In this document: positions 25,732 through 34,913 of the stretch, piece by piece
Layout of the letters: the number at the start of each line of letters is the position of its first letter
Numbering within the stretch: position 1 is the stretch's first letter
NCBI GenBank assembly: GCA_900315015.1
Contig: OMXJ01000008.1
Location: forward strand, 1 to 64,000
Source: an uncultured Eubacteriales bacterium
Lineage (GTDB): Bacteria; Bacillota; Clostridia; Lachnospirales; Lachnospiraceae
Reading direction: 5' to 3'
Length of the DNA: 64,000 nt
The notes under the pieces: generated by a model
Seen by the model: the letters and a program-made list of their open reading frames with translations, nothing else
Told to the model about the DNA's origin: nothing
The model's database searches: none
Program-made: the position numbers and the translations under genes

Positions 25732-26478
25732 TTATTCCTCATCGTCGTCTGGTTCGTTCCAGTTAGTATATACATTCTGAACGTCATCACTCTCTTCAAG
25801 AAGAGCAAGGATTCTGCGGATTTTCTTAACTGCCTCTGGATCTGTAACATCTACATAGTTCTGAGGAACCATCTTTACATCTGCATCAAGCATTGGGATT
25901 CCCTCAGCCTCAAGCTTTTCACGAACCTCGTGGAAGCCATCTGGAGTTGTATAAACAACATAATCCTCATCCTCAGCAATAAAGTCATCTGCGCCTGCAT
26001 CGAGTGCTATCATTGTAAGATCATCCTCTTCAAGCTCGCACTCTTCTTTATCTATGATGATAACACCCTTTTCATCAAACATGAATGAGCAGCTGCCTGG
26101 AGTTCCAAGACTTCCATCTCCCTTTGAGAATGCTGCCTTAACGTCTGATGCTGTTCTGTTACGATTATCTGTAAGACCTTCAACTATGATTGAAACTCCT
26201 GCTGGGCCATGTCCTTCATATGTAACTGCCTCATAATCTACATTAGCACCTTCTCCTGCTGCCTTTTTGATACTTCTCTCGATTGTATCATTTGGCATAT
26301 TTGCAGCCTTTGCCTTTGCAACAATATCCTTAAGCTTTGAATTATTGTTAACATCAGGTCCGCCTTCTTTTACTGCTACTGCAATTTCTCTTCCCATCTT
26401 GGTAAAGATCTTTCCCTTTGCAGCATCATTAGCTTCCTTCTTGTGCTTAATGTTCGAAAATTTGTTATGCCCTGACAT
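25732..26478 (-). CDS. yebC: YebC/TACO1-family ribosome-associated translation factor
   Basis: Long annotated as a transcriptional regulator, the family has more recently been linked to relief of ribosome pausing, in part on proline stretches. The 248-residue length and start MSGHNKFSNIKHKKEANDA are typical, with KGKIFTKMGREIAVAVKEGG, NMPNDTIERSIKKAAGEG, EGHGPAGVSIIVE and LGTPGSCSFMFDEKGV as family blocks. The C-terminus is acidic (NEPDDDEE). It is followed by its own terminator and is probably a single-gene unit or the end of the argR transcript. Confidence 0.95.
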   Translation of the reverse strand: MSGHNKFSNIKHKKEANDAAKGKIFTKMGREIAVAVKEGGPDVNNNSKLKDIVAKAKAANMPNDTIERSIKKAAGEGANVDYEAVTYEGHGPAGVSIIVEGLTDNRNRTASDVKAAFSKGDGSLGTPGSCSFMFDEKGVIIIDKEECELEEDDLTMIALDAGADDFIAEDEDYVVYTTPDGFHEVREKLEAEGIPMLDADVKMVPQNYVDVTDPEAVKKIRRILALLEESDDVQNVYTNWNEPDDDEE

Positions 26479-26591
26479 AAATATATCTCCTTCATTTCTT
26501 TTATTAATTTATAGCATACAACCTATTCTACCACCTCCGGCGCATTCTTTCAAGTTTTTTTTACTCACCGCAAGTAGAAATAGGTGTTTTT

Positions 26592-27041
26592 TTACTTTCT
26601 TGCAATACCTTCAATTATTTTTTTAATATTTTCAGCCTCTTGCGGTGTTTTTATCGCAATCATGATGGTATCATCACCTGCAATGGTGCCAACTAACCCT
26701 TCAAGATCCATGGCATCAAGAGCCGCTGCAACTCCGCTAGCAAGTCCGCTAAGCGTTCTGATGACCAGAATATTTCCGGCAGTATCTGCACTTCTAAAGC
26801 CTTCTTTTAAAATTCTTGCATAATTATCAATGCTGCCGCTTCTTGTGTTATCTCCTGCAACATAATACTGCCTGCCCTCTGCTGATACTACCTTTCTGAT
26901 ACCAAGTCTTCTTATGTCTCTTGAAATAGTAGCCTGAGTGACCTTATAGCCCTCTGCTGAAAGGATTGCTGCTAATTCCTCCTGAGTCTCTACTCTTTTT
27001 TCATTGATCAACTCAACAATTCTTTCTCTTCTGTCCTTCAT
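26592..27041 (-). CDS. argR: Arginine repressor
   Basis: ArgR is a hexameric, arginine-responsive regulator. The N-terminal winged helix covers DRRERIVELINEKRVETQEEL and TQATISRDIRRLGIRKV (about residues 3-50). The C-terminal oligomerisation and arginine-binding domain contains VIRTLSGLASGVAAALDAMD and VGTIAGDDTIMIAIK. The start ATG 27041 (MKDRRERI) is preceded by GAGGTAGAGG; the ATG at 27062 adds seven odd residues. Length is 149 residues. It follows nadK by 24 bases. No arginine-biosynthesis gene is nearby, in keeping with its conserved place before recN in Firmicutes. Confidence 0.95.
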   Translation of the reverse strand: MKDRRERIVELINEKRVETQEELAAILSAEGYKVTQATISRDIRRLGIRKVVSAEGRQYYVAGDNTRSGSIDNYARILKEGFRSADTAGNILVIRTLSGLASGVAAALDAMDLEGLVGTIAGDDTIMIAIKTPQEAENIKKIIEGIARK

Positions 27042-27065
27042 TCCTCTACCTCTGCACTGCACTCC

Positions 27066-27932
27066 TTACTTGCCGAGCTTTTCGCTGATTATCTGCATGA
27101 AGCTGGTTCTTTTGAACTTAATTATCTTAGTATCTATATCTGATTTCTTTATTTCTACGTATCCGCCTGCACTAAGCTCTGAAATCATTTCACCGTCTAT
27201 TGAAACTACCGCTTCATTTTCCTGAGTCTTTTTGCTTACATCTACCTTTATTGTAATCTTTGCATCTGCTGGAAGTATTACAGACCTTGCTGTAAGCGAG
27301 TGCGGACATATAGGTGTTATTATTATGCTGTAAAGGGCCGGGTCACAAACAGGTCCTCCAGCTGATAAATTATAGCCTGTCGAGCCCGTAGGAGTTGAAA
27401 CTATCACACCATCTCCCTTATAAGTCGTCATGTACACATCATTGACATATACAGCGGTACTTATTATTCTTGAAAAACCGTATCTTGTAATGGTAACATC
27501 ATTTAAAGCACTGCCCCTTGCTCCATTCCCCTTTTTATCAGGAGTTTTTCTAAATACGGTCGCGTCAAGCCTCATATGGTTCTGAATTCTGAAATTGCCT
27601 TCTATTATGTCATCTAGCGCAGAGGCATAATCCTCAGCTTCTATATCTGCTAAAAAGCCTACAGTTCCTTTATTTATGCCAACTATAGGAATATTCGTTT
27701 TTTGAAGATCCTGCGAAGCCTCAAGAAGAGTTCCATCTCCGCCAATGACTATGATACATTCAATATTTTCAGGTAATTTTTCCACATCTGTATAGCAGCC
27801 CTTTTCGCACTGACACTCCTCCTGGGCTACAAAAACAAACTTTCCCTTCCTTTTTAAATATTCTGCTACCTCATTAGTAACTGCAAGCTCTTCATCCTTG
27901 CTTCTATTGGTTATAATACAAAAACGTTCCAC
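27066..27932 (-). CDS. nadK: NAD kinase
   Basis: NadK phosphorylates NAD to NADP. The 288-residue protein has the catalytic IIGGDGTLLEASQDL motif near residue 66, NKGTVGFLADIE near residue 91, SALNDVTITRYGFSRII near residue 142, and the YKGDGVIVSTPTGSTGYNLS loop near residue 172, then GGPVCDP and ITPICPHSLTARSVIL. It lies between tlyA and argR as in most Clostridia. Confidence 0.96.
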   Translation of the reverse strand: MERFCIITNRSKDEELAVTNEVAEYLKRKGKFVFVAQEECQCEKGCYTDVEKLPENIECIIVIGGDGTLLEASQDLQKTNIPIVGINKGTVGFLADIEAEDYASALDDIIEGNFRIQNHMRLDATVFRKTPDKKGNGARGSALNDVTITRYGFSRIISTAVYVNDVYMTTYKGDGVIVSTPTGSTGYNLSAGGPVCDPALYSIIITPICPHSLTARSVILPADAKITIKVDVSKKTQENEAVVSIDGEMISELSAGGYVEIKKSDIDTKIIKFKRTSFMQIISEKLGK

Positions 27933-27962
27933 TTATGGCTCCATCTATATTTTTATGTTTTA

Positions 27963-28928
27963 TTAGTCAAGCTCATCATGAGCCTTCTTTACTATATCTG
28001 CTGCCCACTTCTTTATTTTGTTCTCATCTATAGGCTCTGCACCTTTACCTAAAGCTCCATCTGCAGGCTCCGCCTCTTCACCTAAGGCTCCATCTATAGG
28101 CTCTGCCTTTTCTTTATCTAAAGCGCCCTCTGCAGCCCTTGCATAAAGGAGATACTCTATATTTCCCTCTGGTCCCTTTATAGGTGAAAATTCCAGTCCT
28201 AAGAGCTCAAAGCCGCAGCTACAAGCAAAGGTAAGTACATTGCATATTACCTCTTCATGCACCTTTTTATCCTTTACAACGCCCTTATTTCCGACCTTTT
28301 CTCTACCAGCCTCGAACTGAGGCTTTATGAGGCATACTATTTCTGCACCATCCTTCATAAAGGTACGAACATTTTCGAGTATTTTTGTAAGAGAAATAAA
28401 CGCCACATCAATCGAAACAAAGTCCACTAAAGAAGGAAGAGTACTTGCCTCTAGATACCTGACATTTGTCTTTTCCATGCTCACAACTCTCTCATCTACC
28501 CTGAGTTTGTAAGCTAGCTGATTAGTACCGACATCAACAGCAAACACCTTTACTGCGCCGCCCTGCAGCATGCAGTCTGTAAAGCCTCCTGTAGATGAAC
28601 CTACATCCATGCAGGTCTTTCCCTCAAGGCTTATTCCAAAGCTATTAATTGCCTTTTCAAGCTTATAGCCTCCGCGGCTTACATATTTCATTTTAGCGCC
28701 CTTTACTTCTATTGCGCTATAAATTCCAAAGGTAGAGCCTGCCTTATCTTCTCTCTGATTATTGACAAATACCTCACCCGCCATTATAGAGGCCTTAGCT
28801 CTTTCTCTTGAAGTAAAAAAGCCCCTTTGCACTAAAAGAACATCAAGCCTTTCCTTAGGCTCCTTTGCTGGCTTTACCTTTTTCTTTTCTATGCTATTTT
28901 CTGCAGTAAATTCCTGTTTGTCTTCCAT
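27963..28928 (-). CDS. tlyA: TlyA-family rRNA 2'-O-methyltransferase
   Basis: TlyA proteins join an S4 RNA-binding domain to an FtsJ-like methyltransferase and methylate ribose in rRNA. The S4 domain is RLDVLLVQRGFFTSRERAKA at about residues 28-47. The SAM site is MDVGSSTGGFTDCMLQGGA near residue 101, followed by VDFVSIDVAFISL and CLIKPQFEAGREKVG near residue 200. At 321 residues it is about 50 longer than usual; the excess is an acidic N-terminal lead and a C-terminal stretch where a unit like AEPIDGALGEE occurs about three times in frame (near residues 265-300). It is coupled to dxs (6-base gap). Confidence 0.94.
   Translation of the reverse strand: MEDKQEFTAENSIEKKKVKPAKEPKERLDVLLVQRGFFTSRERAKASIMAGEVFVNNQREDKAGSTFGIYSAIEVKGAKMKYVSRGGYKLEKAINSFGISLEGKTCMDVGSSTGGFTDCMLQGGAVKVFAVDVGTNQLAYKLRVDERVVSMEKTNVRYLEASTLPSLVDFVSIDVAFISLTKILENVRTFMKDGAEIVCLIKPQFEAGREKVGNKGVVKDKKVHEEVICNVLTFACSCGFELLGLEFSPIKGPEGNIEYLLYARAAEGALDKEKAEPIDGALGEEAEPADGALGKGAEPIDENKIKKWAADIVKKAHDELD
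28028..28132 (-). repeat. In-frame tandem repeat in the tlyA tail
   Basis: Three imperfect units each contain CCATCTRYAGGCTCYGC-like sequence and encode (A)EPxDGALG. The array sits between the methyltransferase core and the last 17 residues. Confidence 0.7.
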
Positions 28929-28934
28929 ACTGCT

Positions 28935-30818
28935 TTAATTCTCCTGTTTGATTCTCTTTTCTATTCTATCAGCAACCGATGCCGCATCCATTTCATATAT
29001 CTTAAGCAGTTCGCCAACTTCGCCGTGCTCGATAAATCTATCAGGGAATGCGATATTTAATATTCCTGTCTTTATTCCCCTGTTTTCGTAGAAGCTATCA
29101 ATATGCTCTCCAAAACCTCCAGAAAGTACATTTTCCTCCATTGTAACAACAAGCGGCGCTCTAGCTCCTTCAAGAGCAATCTCCTCATCAAAAGGCTTTA
29201 CCGATCTCATATCGGCTACATCTATTTTTATGCCCTTTTTCAGAAGGATTTCCCCTGCCTTTACTGCAGTTTCAACCATGCTTCCTACTGCTAATATTAC
29301 AGCATCTCTCTTTTCATTCTTCCTTACCCAGACGCCCTTTCCAGCCTCCACCGGAGTATCCGTGAGGTCGTCAAAATAATTTGAAGCATTTCCTCTTGGG
29401 TATCTAATTGCCACAGGTCCCTTGCAATAGATGGCATAGCGCATCATCTTTCGCATGTCCCTCTCATCCTTTGGCGCAAATACCTTCATATTCGGCATCT
29501 GCGTAAAGTAAGAAAGGTCGAAAACGCCCTGATGGGTAGGGCCATCTCTTCCTACAAGACCTGCTCTATCTACCATGAATACTACATGGAGATTATTCAG
29601 GCATACATCATGGAGCATTTCATCATAGGCTCTTTGAAGGAATGTAGAATATACTACAAAGACTGGAGTAAGGTCTGCAATCGCAAGTCCTGCTGCAAAG
29701 GATACAGCATGCTCCTCTGCTATTCCAACATCAAAGTACCTTGATGGAAATCTCTTTTTAAAATTGTTAAGGCCGCAGCCATCTGGCATTGCAGCTGTAA
29801 TGGCAACTATATTTCTGTCATTTTCTGCTATTTTTACTATTTCATCTGAAAAGACCTCGGAATAGGTCTTTGCATGGTCTGCGCGTCCTAAAACATTTTT
29901 TCCGGTATTAATATCAAAGGCATTCACTCCATGATATTTTGCCGGCTCATGCTCAGCAATTTTATAGCCCTTCCCCTTTTTAGTGATGACATGTAAAAGC
30001 ACAGCATTATTCTTACGACTTGCTGCATCAAGGGCAGAGCGCACGCTCTGTATATTATGTCCGTCAACAGGGCCAATATAGGTAAGTCCCATATCCTCAA
30101 AAAACATTCCAGGCACAACTAAATGCTTAATCGAATCCTTAGAGCGCTTAAGCTTTGATACAACACTCTTTCCCCAAGGAACCTTTCCCAGGGTTTCTTC
30201 AATGCCGCCTTTAAAGTTATTATATCCGACGCTGGTACGCATCTTTGCAAGATAACCTGACATTGCACCGACACTTTCAGATATGGACATATTATTGTCA
30301 TTTAGTACTATTATTAAATTCGATTTTAGCTTTCCTGCATTATTAAGGCCTTCAAGTGCAAGTCCACCGGTAAGCGCACCATCTCCTATGACTGCAACTA
30401 CCTTTTCCTTGCCCCCTTTTATGTTTCTTGCATTTACAAGACCCACTGCAAGAGAAATGGATGTAGAACTGTGACCTACATTACATATATCACAAGGACT
30501 CTCGCTCCTATTTGGAAAACCAGATAGTCCGTTTAATTTTCTTAAAGTATCAAATTTGTCCTTCCTGCCAGTAAGTATCTTATGAACATAGGACTGATGC
30601 CCAACATCAAAGATAAGCTTATCTGATGGAAGGTCAAGGAACAGATGCAGAGCCATGGTAAGCTCAACAACACCAAGATTTGAGGCAAGATGACCACCAG
30701 TATGGCTTACCTTTTCAATAAGAAATCCTCTGATTTCTTCTGCAAGCTCATCAAGTCTATCTTCAGGGATTTTTTTAATATCCCCGGTCTCCTTTATTCG
30801 ATTCAAAAGCTCATACAT
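28935..30818 (-). CDS. dxs: 1-deoxy-D-xylulose-5-phosphate synthase
   Basis: Dxs condenses pyruvate and glyceraldehyde 3-phosphate, the first step of the MEP isoprenoid pathway, using thiamine diphosphate. The 627-residue protein has GHQSYVHKILTGRKD near residue 73, the ThDP motif GDGALTGGLALEGLNNAG...NDN near residue 145, DVGIAEEHAVSFAAGLA near residue 365 with the catalytic Glu, DRAGLVGRDGPTHQG near residue 420 and the C-terminal transketolase domain. IspA follows upstream in the operon, and IspH is encoded at 58152-60134. Confidence 0.97.
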   Translation of the reverse strand: MYELLNRIKETGDIKKIPEDRLDELAEEIRGFLIEKVSHTGGHLASNLGVVELTMALHLFLDLPSDKLIFDVGHQSYVHKILTGRKDKFDTLRKLNGLSGFPNRSESPCDICNVGHSSTSISLAVGLVNARNIKGGKEKVVAVIGDGALTGGLALEGLNNAGKLKSNLIIVLNDNNMSISESVGAMSGYLAKMRTSVGYNNFKGGIEETLGKVPWGKSVVSKLKRSKDSIKHLVVPGMFFEDMGLTYIGPVDGHNIQSVRSALDAASRKNNAVLLHVITKKGKGYKIAEHEPAKYHGVNAFDINTGKNVLGRADHAKTYSEVFSDEIVKIAENDRNIVAITAAMPDGCGLNNFKKRFPSRYFDVGIAEEHAVSFAAGLAIADLTPVFVVYSTFLQRAYDEMLHDVCLNNLHVVFMVDRAGLVGRDGPTHQGVFDLSYFTQMPNMKVFAPKDERDMRKMMRYAIYCKGPVAIRYPRGNASNYFDDLTDTPVEAGKGVWVRKNEKRDAVILAVGSMVETAVKAGEILLKKGIKIDVADMRSVKPFDEEIALEGARAPLVVTMEENVLSGGFGEHIDSFYENRGIKTGILNIAFPDRFIEHGEVGELLKIYEMDAASVADRIEKRIKQEN

Positions 30819-30835
30819 TCTTTAATTCTCCCAGA

Positions 30836-31885
30836 TCAGAACCTTCTTCCAGCAAGATAGTCAATGAGTTCAAGCATAAATCCGGCCTTTTCACCATATG
30901 ACTCAAATACTTCCCTGCTGCTCTTTGAAAGCTCCTCTACCTTTTTCTGAGCCTCTTCTAGTGATGTAAAGGTAACATAGGTAATCTTTCCATTCTTTTC
31001 ATCACTATTTATAGGCTTTCCTAATTCTTCCTCTGTACTTGTAACATCAAGAATGTCATCTCTTATCTGGAATGCCATTCCGATATCATCAGAGGCCTGC
31101 TTTAATTTTACTGCATCCTCCCTGCTGATTCCTGCAAGAACAGCTCCTCCAAGAATAGCTGCGCGAAGAAGCGCACTGGTCTTTCCATGGTACATGTAGG
31201 AAAGAGTCTCAAGGTCTTCCGCCTGTCCGCTCTTTTCTACATCTACCACCTGTCCTCCGAGCATTCCCTTATAGCCCGAGCATTCTGCGATCAGTTTTGC
31301 TGCAGCTATCATTCTGAACATTCTCTTAGAAACATCCTCTTCCTTTTCGCCGCTTTTTGCCTTATTAATAAGGCTATTTATGCCAAAAAGAAGGCTCATT
31401 GTATTTACATCAACTACTCCCTTAATTTCCTTTTTTGTCGCAAATTCAGGAGTATCAAGAATTCCATCATAAAGTGCATTTGTTATAAGCTCAAAAGCAT
31501 AATTCAACAATCCATCTCCGCAAAGCACTCCCATTGCCTGTCCGTACTTTGCATGAGTAGTCGGCTTTCCTCTTCTTAAAAGGTCATTATCCATTTCAGG
31601 AAGATCATCATGCACAAGCGAATAGGTATGTATGCACTCAAGTGCTGCCGCATACTTCTTCACATATCCTGGAACATCACTATAATCCTTTTTATATTCC
31701 TTATCAGAAAAGAGTAAAAAGCACTCTAAAAGCATCATCGGACGAAGTCTCTTGCCCCCTGCCTCTATGCTATATTCCATTGCCTCTATTACAGTTTTCT
31801 GAAGTCCCTCTCCCTTTGGCAGATTATCCCTTATAATACTCTCTACTGCCTTTTTCCTATATCCTAGTTCTTCCTCAAAAGTCAT
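30836..31885 (-). CDS. ispA: Polyprenyl (farnesyl/geranyl) diphosphate synthase
   Basis: IspA chains isopentenyl diphosphate onto allylic primers to give C10-C15 diphosphates. The first Asp-rich motif is DDLPEMDND (near residue 94) with RRGKPTTHAKYG after it, and the second is FQIRDDILDV (near residue 255). GGKRLRPMM near residue 38 binds the diphosphate. At 349 residues it is about 50 longer than the usual 290-300: an insertion near residues 60-80 (DKEYKKDYSDVPGYVKK) and another near residues 148-185 (ATKKEIKGVVDVNTM to KEEDVSKRM) account for it. It sits between xseB and dxs, the standard order. Confidence 0.94.
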   Translation of the reverse strand: MTFEEELGYRKKAVESIIRDNLPKGEGLQKTVIEAMEYSIEAGGKRLRPMMLLECFLLFSDKEYKKDYSDVPGYVKKYAAALECIHTYSLVHDDLPEMDNDLLRRGKPTTHAKYGQAMGVLCGDGLLNYAFELITNALYDGILDTPEFATKKEIKGVVDVNTMSLLFGINSLINKAKSGEKEEDVSKRMFRMIAAAKLIAECSGYKGMLGGQVVDVEKSGQAEDLETLSYMYHGKTSALLRAAILGGAVLAGISREDAVKLKQASDDIGMAFQIRDDILDVTSTEEELGKPINSDEKNGKITYVTFTSLEEAQKKVEELSKSSREVFESYGEKAGFMLELIDYLAGRRF

Positions 31886-31909
31886 AATTCACCAATTTCC
31901 CTCTTTCTA

Positions 31910-32128
31910 TTACTGCTCCTGTGCCTCGTCTGACTCAAGTGTAATGAGCTGCTTCTGCACTCTATCTATGCTTAAATTGCATTTTTTAAGAACATTCATT
32001 CCCTCTTTATAAAGCTTAAAGGAATCTTCAAGTCCTATCTTAGGATCATCAAGCTTTGCTATTATATCATCAAGCTGAGCAAACTGCTCTTCAAGTGTCT
32101 GCTTTTCTGCTGCATCCTTCTCTGCCAT
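31910..32128 (-). CDS. xseB: Exodeoxyribonuclease VII small subunit
   Basis: XseB binds several copies per XseA to form the ssDNA exonuclease VII. The 72-residue helical protein has the family core LEEQFAQLDDIIAKLDDPKIGLEDSFKLY...GMNVLKKCNLSIDRVQKQL. It starts behind AAAAGGAG, 20 bases after xseA. Confidence 0.93.
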   Translation of the reverse strand: MAEKDAAEKQTLEEQFAQLDDIIAKLDDPKIGLEDSFKLYKEGMNVLKKCNLSIDRVQKQLITLESDEAQEQ

Positions 32129-32148
32129 ATTTTTTCTCCTTTTACTGA

Positions 32149-33648
32149 TTACTGAATCTTTTTCTTTTTCTTATCAATTACAACCGCCGAAATCGTTCCA
32201 TCCTTTATGGTGATGCCTATATTATCACCCTTTGATATCTCATCAACAGATGATATTCCCTCTCCATCACTCTTATCGACATAAGCATAGCCTGCCATTA
32301 TTCTCTTTGCCGGAGATTTAGAATCAAGACCTGCTGCTAAAAGCTTCAAAGTATTAATTCTATCTGAGAGCTTTTTATCCATAACGTTTTTTAGCGCCGC
32401 CTCTTTTGAAGTTAAAGCGCTTCTTACTCCATTTATCCTAGCTCCCATTGAAGCAGCATGCTTTAGTCTCTGCTCCTTTTCAGCTAGCGTTTTTTTCAGC
32501 ATGTCGATCTTGCTTCTAGGTCCAAGATAGGTCATCTTTACAGCATAAGCTCTGACCTTTTCCCTACTAGAATCAAGTGCCGATTTCATTCCATTTCTAA
32601 GAACGGTCTCTTTTGTCTCAAGAGCAGCTCTCATGGTTTTTATCCTTGAATCTAAAGCAGCTGCATTTTTTAATCTCTGAAGTTTCTCAGCTAAAATACC
32701 TTTTTTCATAGCGATTTTTGCCTTAGGACTTAGGTAATTAAGCTGAAGGGCATAGCCTTCGATTCTTTCCTGACACCTTTTAATTTCTTCATTCATAAGC
32801 TTCCTTAAGATGTCACCATATCTAAAAAGATCCTCATCTATTTTAGATATCTCAGGGCAGGCAAGCTCTGCTGCAGCCGATGGTGTCGGAGCCCTTAAAT
32901 CCGCAACAAAATCTATAATTGTAAAATCAACTTCATGTCCTACTGCTGATATGACCGGAGTCTTCATGGCATAGACCGTTCTTGCTAGTGTTTCATCGTT
33001 AAAACACCAGAGATCCTCCTGCGCTCCTCCGCCTCTTCCAACAATAATGACATCCATTCCCTTATCATCAAGGTACCTAAGGCCTTGGACTATGCTCTTT
33101 TCAGCGCCGTTGCCCTGCACCTGTACCGGACGAAGGTAAAGCTGAATATAAGGATTTCTTCTTGTTGCGATATTAATAATATCTTCGATAGCTGCTCCAT
33201 CTTTTGCCGTAACGATACCGATTTTTTTAGGATATAGCGGGATGTTTTTTTTATGAGCCTGCGAAAAAAGGCCTTCCTTCTCAAGGCCTTCCTTCAACGC
33301 AAGATATTTTTCGTAAAGATCTCCATTTCCGAACTTCTTTATTTCTACAGCATAAAGCTGAAGCTTTCCATCCTTCTCGTATATATTTACTTTTCCATTT
33401 ACAACGACCTGCTGTCCATTTTCGAGCTTGAACTTAAGCCCTCTAAACGTATTGCCTTTGAACATTACTACGCTCAACTGACTTACAGTATCCTGAATGG
33501 TAAAGTAAATATGTCCGCTATTATGGTATTTGCAGCTAATTACTTCTCCCTTAACACATATATTGTTTAACAGTGCATCACAGGCGAACTTTCCTTTAAT
33601 GTAAGAGTTCACCTGACTGACTGTATATACATTCTGCGTTTTTTCCAT
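32149..33648 (-). CDS. xseA: Exodeoxyribonuclease VII large subunit
   Basis: XseA is the catalytic subunit of exonuclease VII, degrading single-stranded DNA from both ends. The N-terminal OB fold includes VKGEVISCKYHNSGHIYFTI (near residue 29). The catalytic domain has IGIVTAKDGAAIEDI near residue 143, VGRGGGAQEDLWCFNDE near residue 203 and SAVGHEVDFTIIDFVADLRAPTP near residue 235. A long coiled coil follows, with two similar segments of about 80 residues (around YALQLNYLSPKAKI and YAVKMTYLGPRSKI), a pseudo-repeat seen in the family but longer here. The 499-residue length is above the usual 400-450. Its start is one base from the nusB stop. Confidence 0.95.
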   Translation of the reverse strand: MEKTQNVYTVSQVNSYIKGKFACDALLNNICVKGEVISCKYHNSGHIYFTIQDTVSQLSVVMFKGNTFRGLKFKLENGQQVVVNGKVNIYEKDGKLQLYAVEIKKFGNGDLYEKYLALKEGLEKEGLFSQAHKKNIPLYPKKIGIVTAKDGAAIEDIINIATRRNPYIQLYLRPVQVQGNGAEKSIVQGLRYLDDKGMDVIIVGRGGGAQEDLWCFNDETLARTVYAMKTPVISAVGHEVDFTIIDFVADLRAPTPSAAAELACPEISKIDEDLFRYGDILRKLMNEEIKRCQERIEGYALQLNYLSPKAKIAMKKGILAEKLQRLKNAAALDSRIKTMRAALETKETVLRNGMKSALDSSREKVRAYAVKMTYLGPRSKIDMLKKTLAEKEQRLKHAASMGARINGVRSALTSKEAALKNVMDKKLSDRINTLKLLAAGLDSKSPAKRIMAGYAYVDKSDGEGISSVDEISKGDNIGITIKDGTISAVVIDKKKKKIQ

Positions 33649-34149
33649 TTACACTACCTTTGCCAAAACTCCATTTATGAAGCTTGCTGACTGAGCACCG
33701 CCATATCTCTTTGCAAGCTCTACTGCCTCGTTAATTGCAACCTTTGCAGGTATGTCATCGTCGAATTTTATTTCATAGATAGCAAGACGCATTATTGCAA
33801 GATCTGTCTTTCCAAATCTACTGATTGACCAGCCGACTGAATTCTTCTCTATGATTGGATCAATCTTTCCTGTCGCATCATTTATTAGTCTGAAACGCTC
33901 TGAAACCTGCTCTTTTTCTGCAGCTGTAAGCTGTATAGACTCTACTCCTGCTGCCTTTGCATGAGAATTGATATACTGTTCTAAGAAGCCTGCGAACCAG
34001 CTTTCTCCATCATCGTCAGCTGACATCATGCCATTTATATAGTAATCAAGCTGCTCCTGCATCTCTTCTTTGTCATAGAACTCTGACATATAAAGAAGCA
34101 TGAATACATTTTCGCGGAGCTCACTTCTTTTTAAATTACTTTTCCCCAT
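33649..34149 (-). CDS. nusB: Transcription antitermination factor NusB
   Basis: NusB with NusE binds boxA in rRNA leaders and supports antitermination. The 166-residue all-helical protein has [15 protein letters not shown] near residue 11, [32 protein letters not shown] near residues 98-129 and [30 protein letters not shown] at the end, all family hallmarks. It directly precedes xseA, which starts at the next base after its stop. Confidence 0.95.
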   Translation of the reverse strand: MGKSNLKRSELRENVFMLLYMSEFYDKEEMQEQLDYYINGMMSADDDGESWFAGFLEQYINSHAKAAGVESIQLTAAEKEQVSERFRLINDATGKIDPIIEKNSVGWSISRFGKTDLAIMRLAIYEIKFDDDIPAKVAINEAVELAKRYGGAQSASFINGVLAKVV

Positions 34150-34165
34150 AAAAACCTCCCGATAA

Positions 34166-34579
34166 TCAGACCTGCTCTGTATTAACGCCTTCTATCTTGA
34201 TATTAAGTGCATCGATTTTAAGACCGGTCATATTCTCTACAGAATTCTTTACCTTTTCCTGTATCTTTGAACAGGTCTTTGGTATGCTATAACCATACTT
34301 CATAACAATTGAAATCTCGGCATGTGCCTTACCATCAAGCATTTCTATTTTTACGCCCTTAGAAAGGTTCTTAATTCCAAGCTTTCCTGCAAGTTCATTT
34401 GTAACATTGCCTGAAATTGAATAAACACCGTCTACCTCTGTAGTTGCAAGACCTACGATAGTAGCTACTACATCATCAGCAATCTTGATTTCTCCGATTC
34501 CATCTACATGCTCTAATGCATAGCCCTTCTCCGGCTTTGATGCCTTTGATGCCTTTGGTGCGCTTTCCTTCTTTGACAT
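34166..34579 (-). CDS. Asp23/Gls24 family envelope stress response protein
   Basis: Small cytoplasmic or membrane-associated protein of the Asp23 family, linked to cell-envelope homeostasis in Gram-positives. The 137-residue sequence starts with a Lys/Ser/Ala-rich tail, then [31 protein letters not shown] (near residues 30-60), [21 protein letters not shown] and [23 protein letters not shown]. The Asp23-nusB order is common in Clostridia, where it heads the nusB-xseAB-ispA-dxs unit. Confidence 0.93.
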   Translation of the reverse strand: MSKKESAPKASKASKPEKGYALEHVDGIGEIKIADDVVATIVGLATTEVDGVYSISGNVTNELAGKLGIKNLSKGVKIEMLDGKAHAEISIVMKYGYSIPKTCSKIQEKVKNSVENMTGLKIDALNIKIEGVNTEQV

Positions 34580-34765
34580 ATTTCCCTTCTTTCCGAAGTG
34601 CCAAACTTAAACAAACACTTCTCTTTTTAAATTTATATAAATCTACCCAACATTATACCAAATGTTAGGCATACTTGCAAGTCAAAGATTTTTTAAGGTT
34701 AGTGTATAATTTTCGTTGGCAAAAGGTAAAAATTAAGGAATACTTGACACATACTATCTTTTTTC

Positions 34766-34794
34766 TTGCAAATGAGAATTTTTTGTTGTATATT
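34766..34794 (+). promoter_or_regulatory. Candidate sigma-A promoter for aroE
   Basis: TTGCAA (34766-34771), 17-bp spacer, TATATT (34789-34794), giving a start near 34801 and a leader of about 110 bases. A nearby TTGACA at 34744 has no matching -10 box. Confidence 0.35.
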
Positions 34795-34810
34795 TATACT
34801 TATATAGCAT

Positions 34811-34884
34811 ACTTTTATATAGATGATTTCATTCATATATTCACGTTCACAAAACAGACTTTTATATGGATGGTTCCATTCACA
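34811..34884 (+). repeat. Paired imperfect direct repeat in the aroE leader (possible operator)
   Basis: ACTTTTATAT-N-GATG-N-TT-N-CATTCA occurs at 34811 and again at 34858, 47 bases apart. Each holds a small palindrome, ATGATTTCAT (34823-34832) and ATGGTTCCAT (34870-34879); the A-T to G-C change on one arm is matched on the other. This could be a pair of protein binding sites. The rest of the 334-bp gap 34580-34913 is AT-rich with only the promoter noted. Confidence 0.4.
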
Positions 34885-34913
34885 CTAATACTACTTTTAC
34901 GTACGGAGGATTT

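Noticed and set aside
28935-30818. Several + strand frames of 60-70 codons opposite dxs, smc, priA and other genes
   Set aside because: All are shadows of strongly supported genes and lack start signals or domains.
34744-34770. Perfect TTGACA promoter element before aroE
   Set aside because: No acceptable -10 box occurs 16-18 bases downstream; TTGCAA-N17-TATATT nearby fits better.
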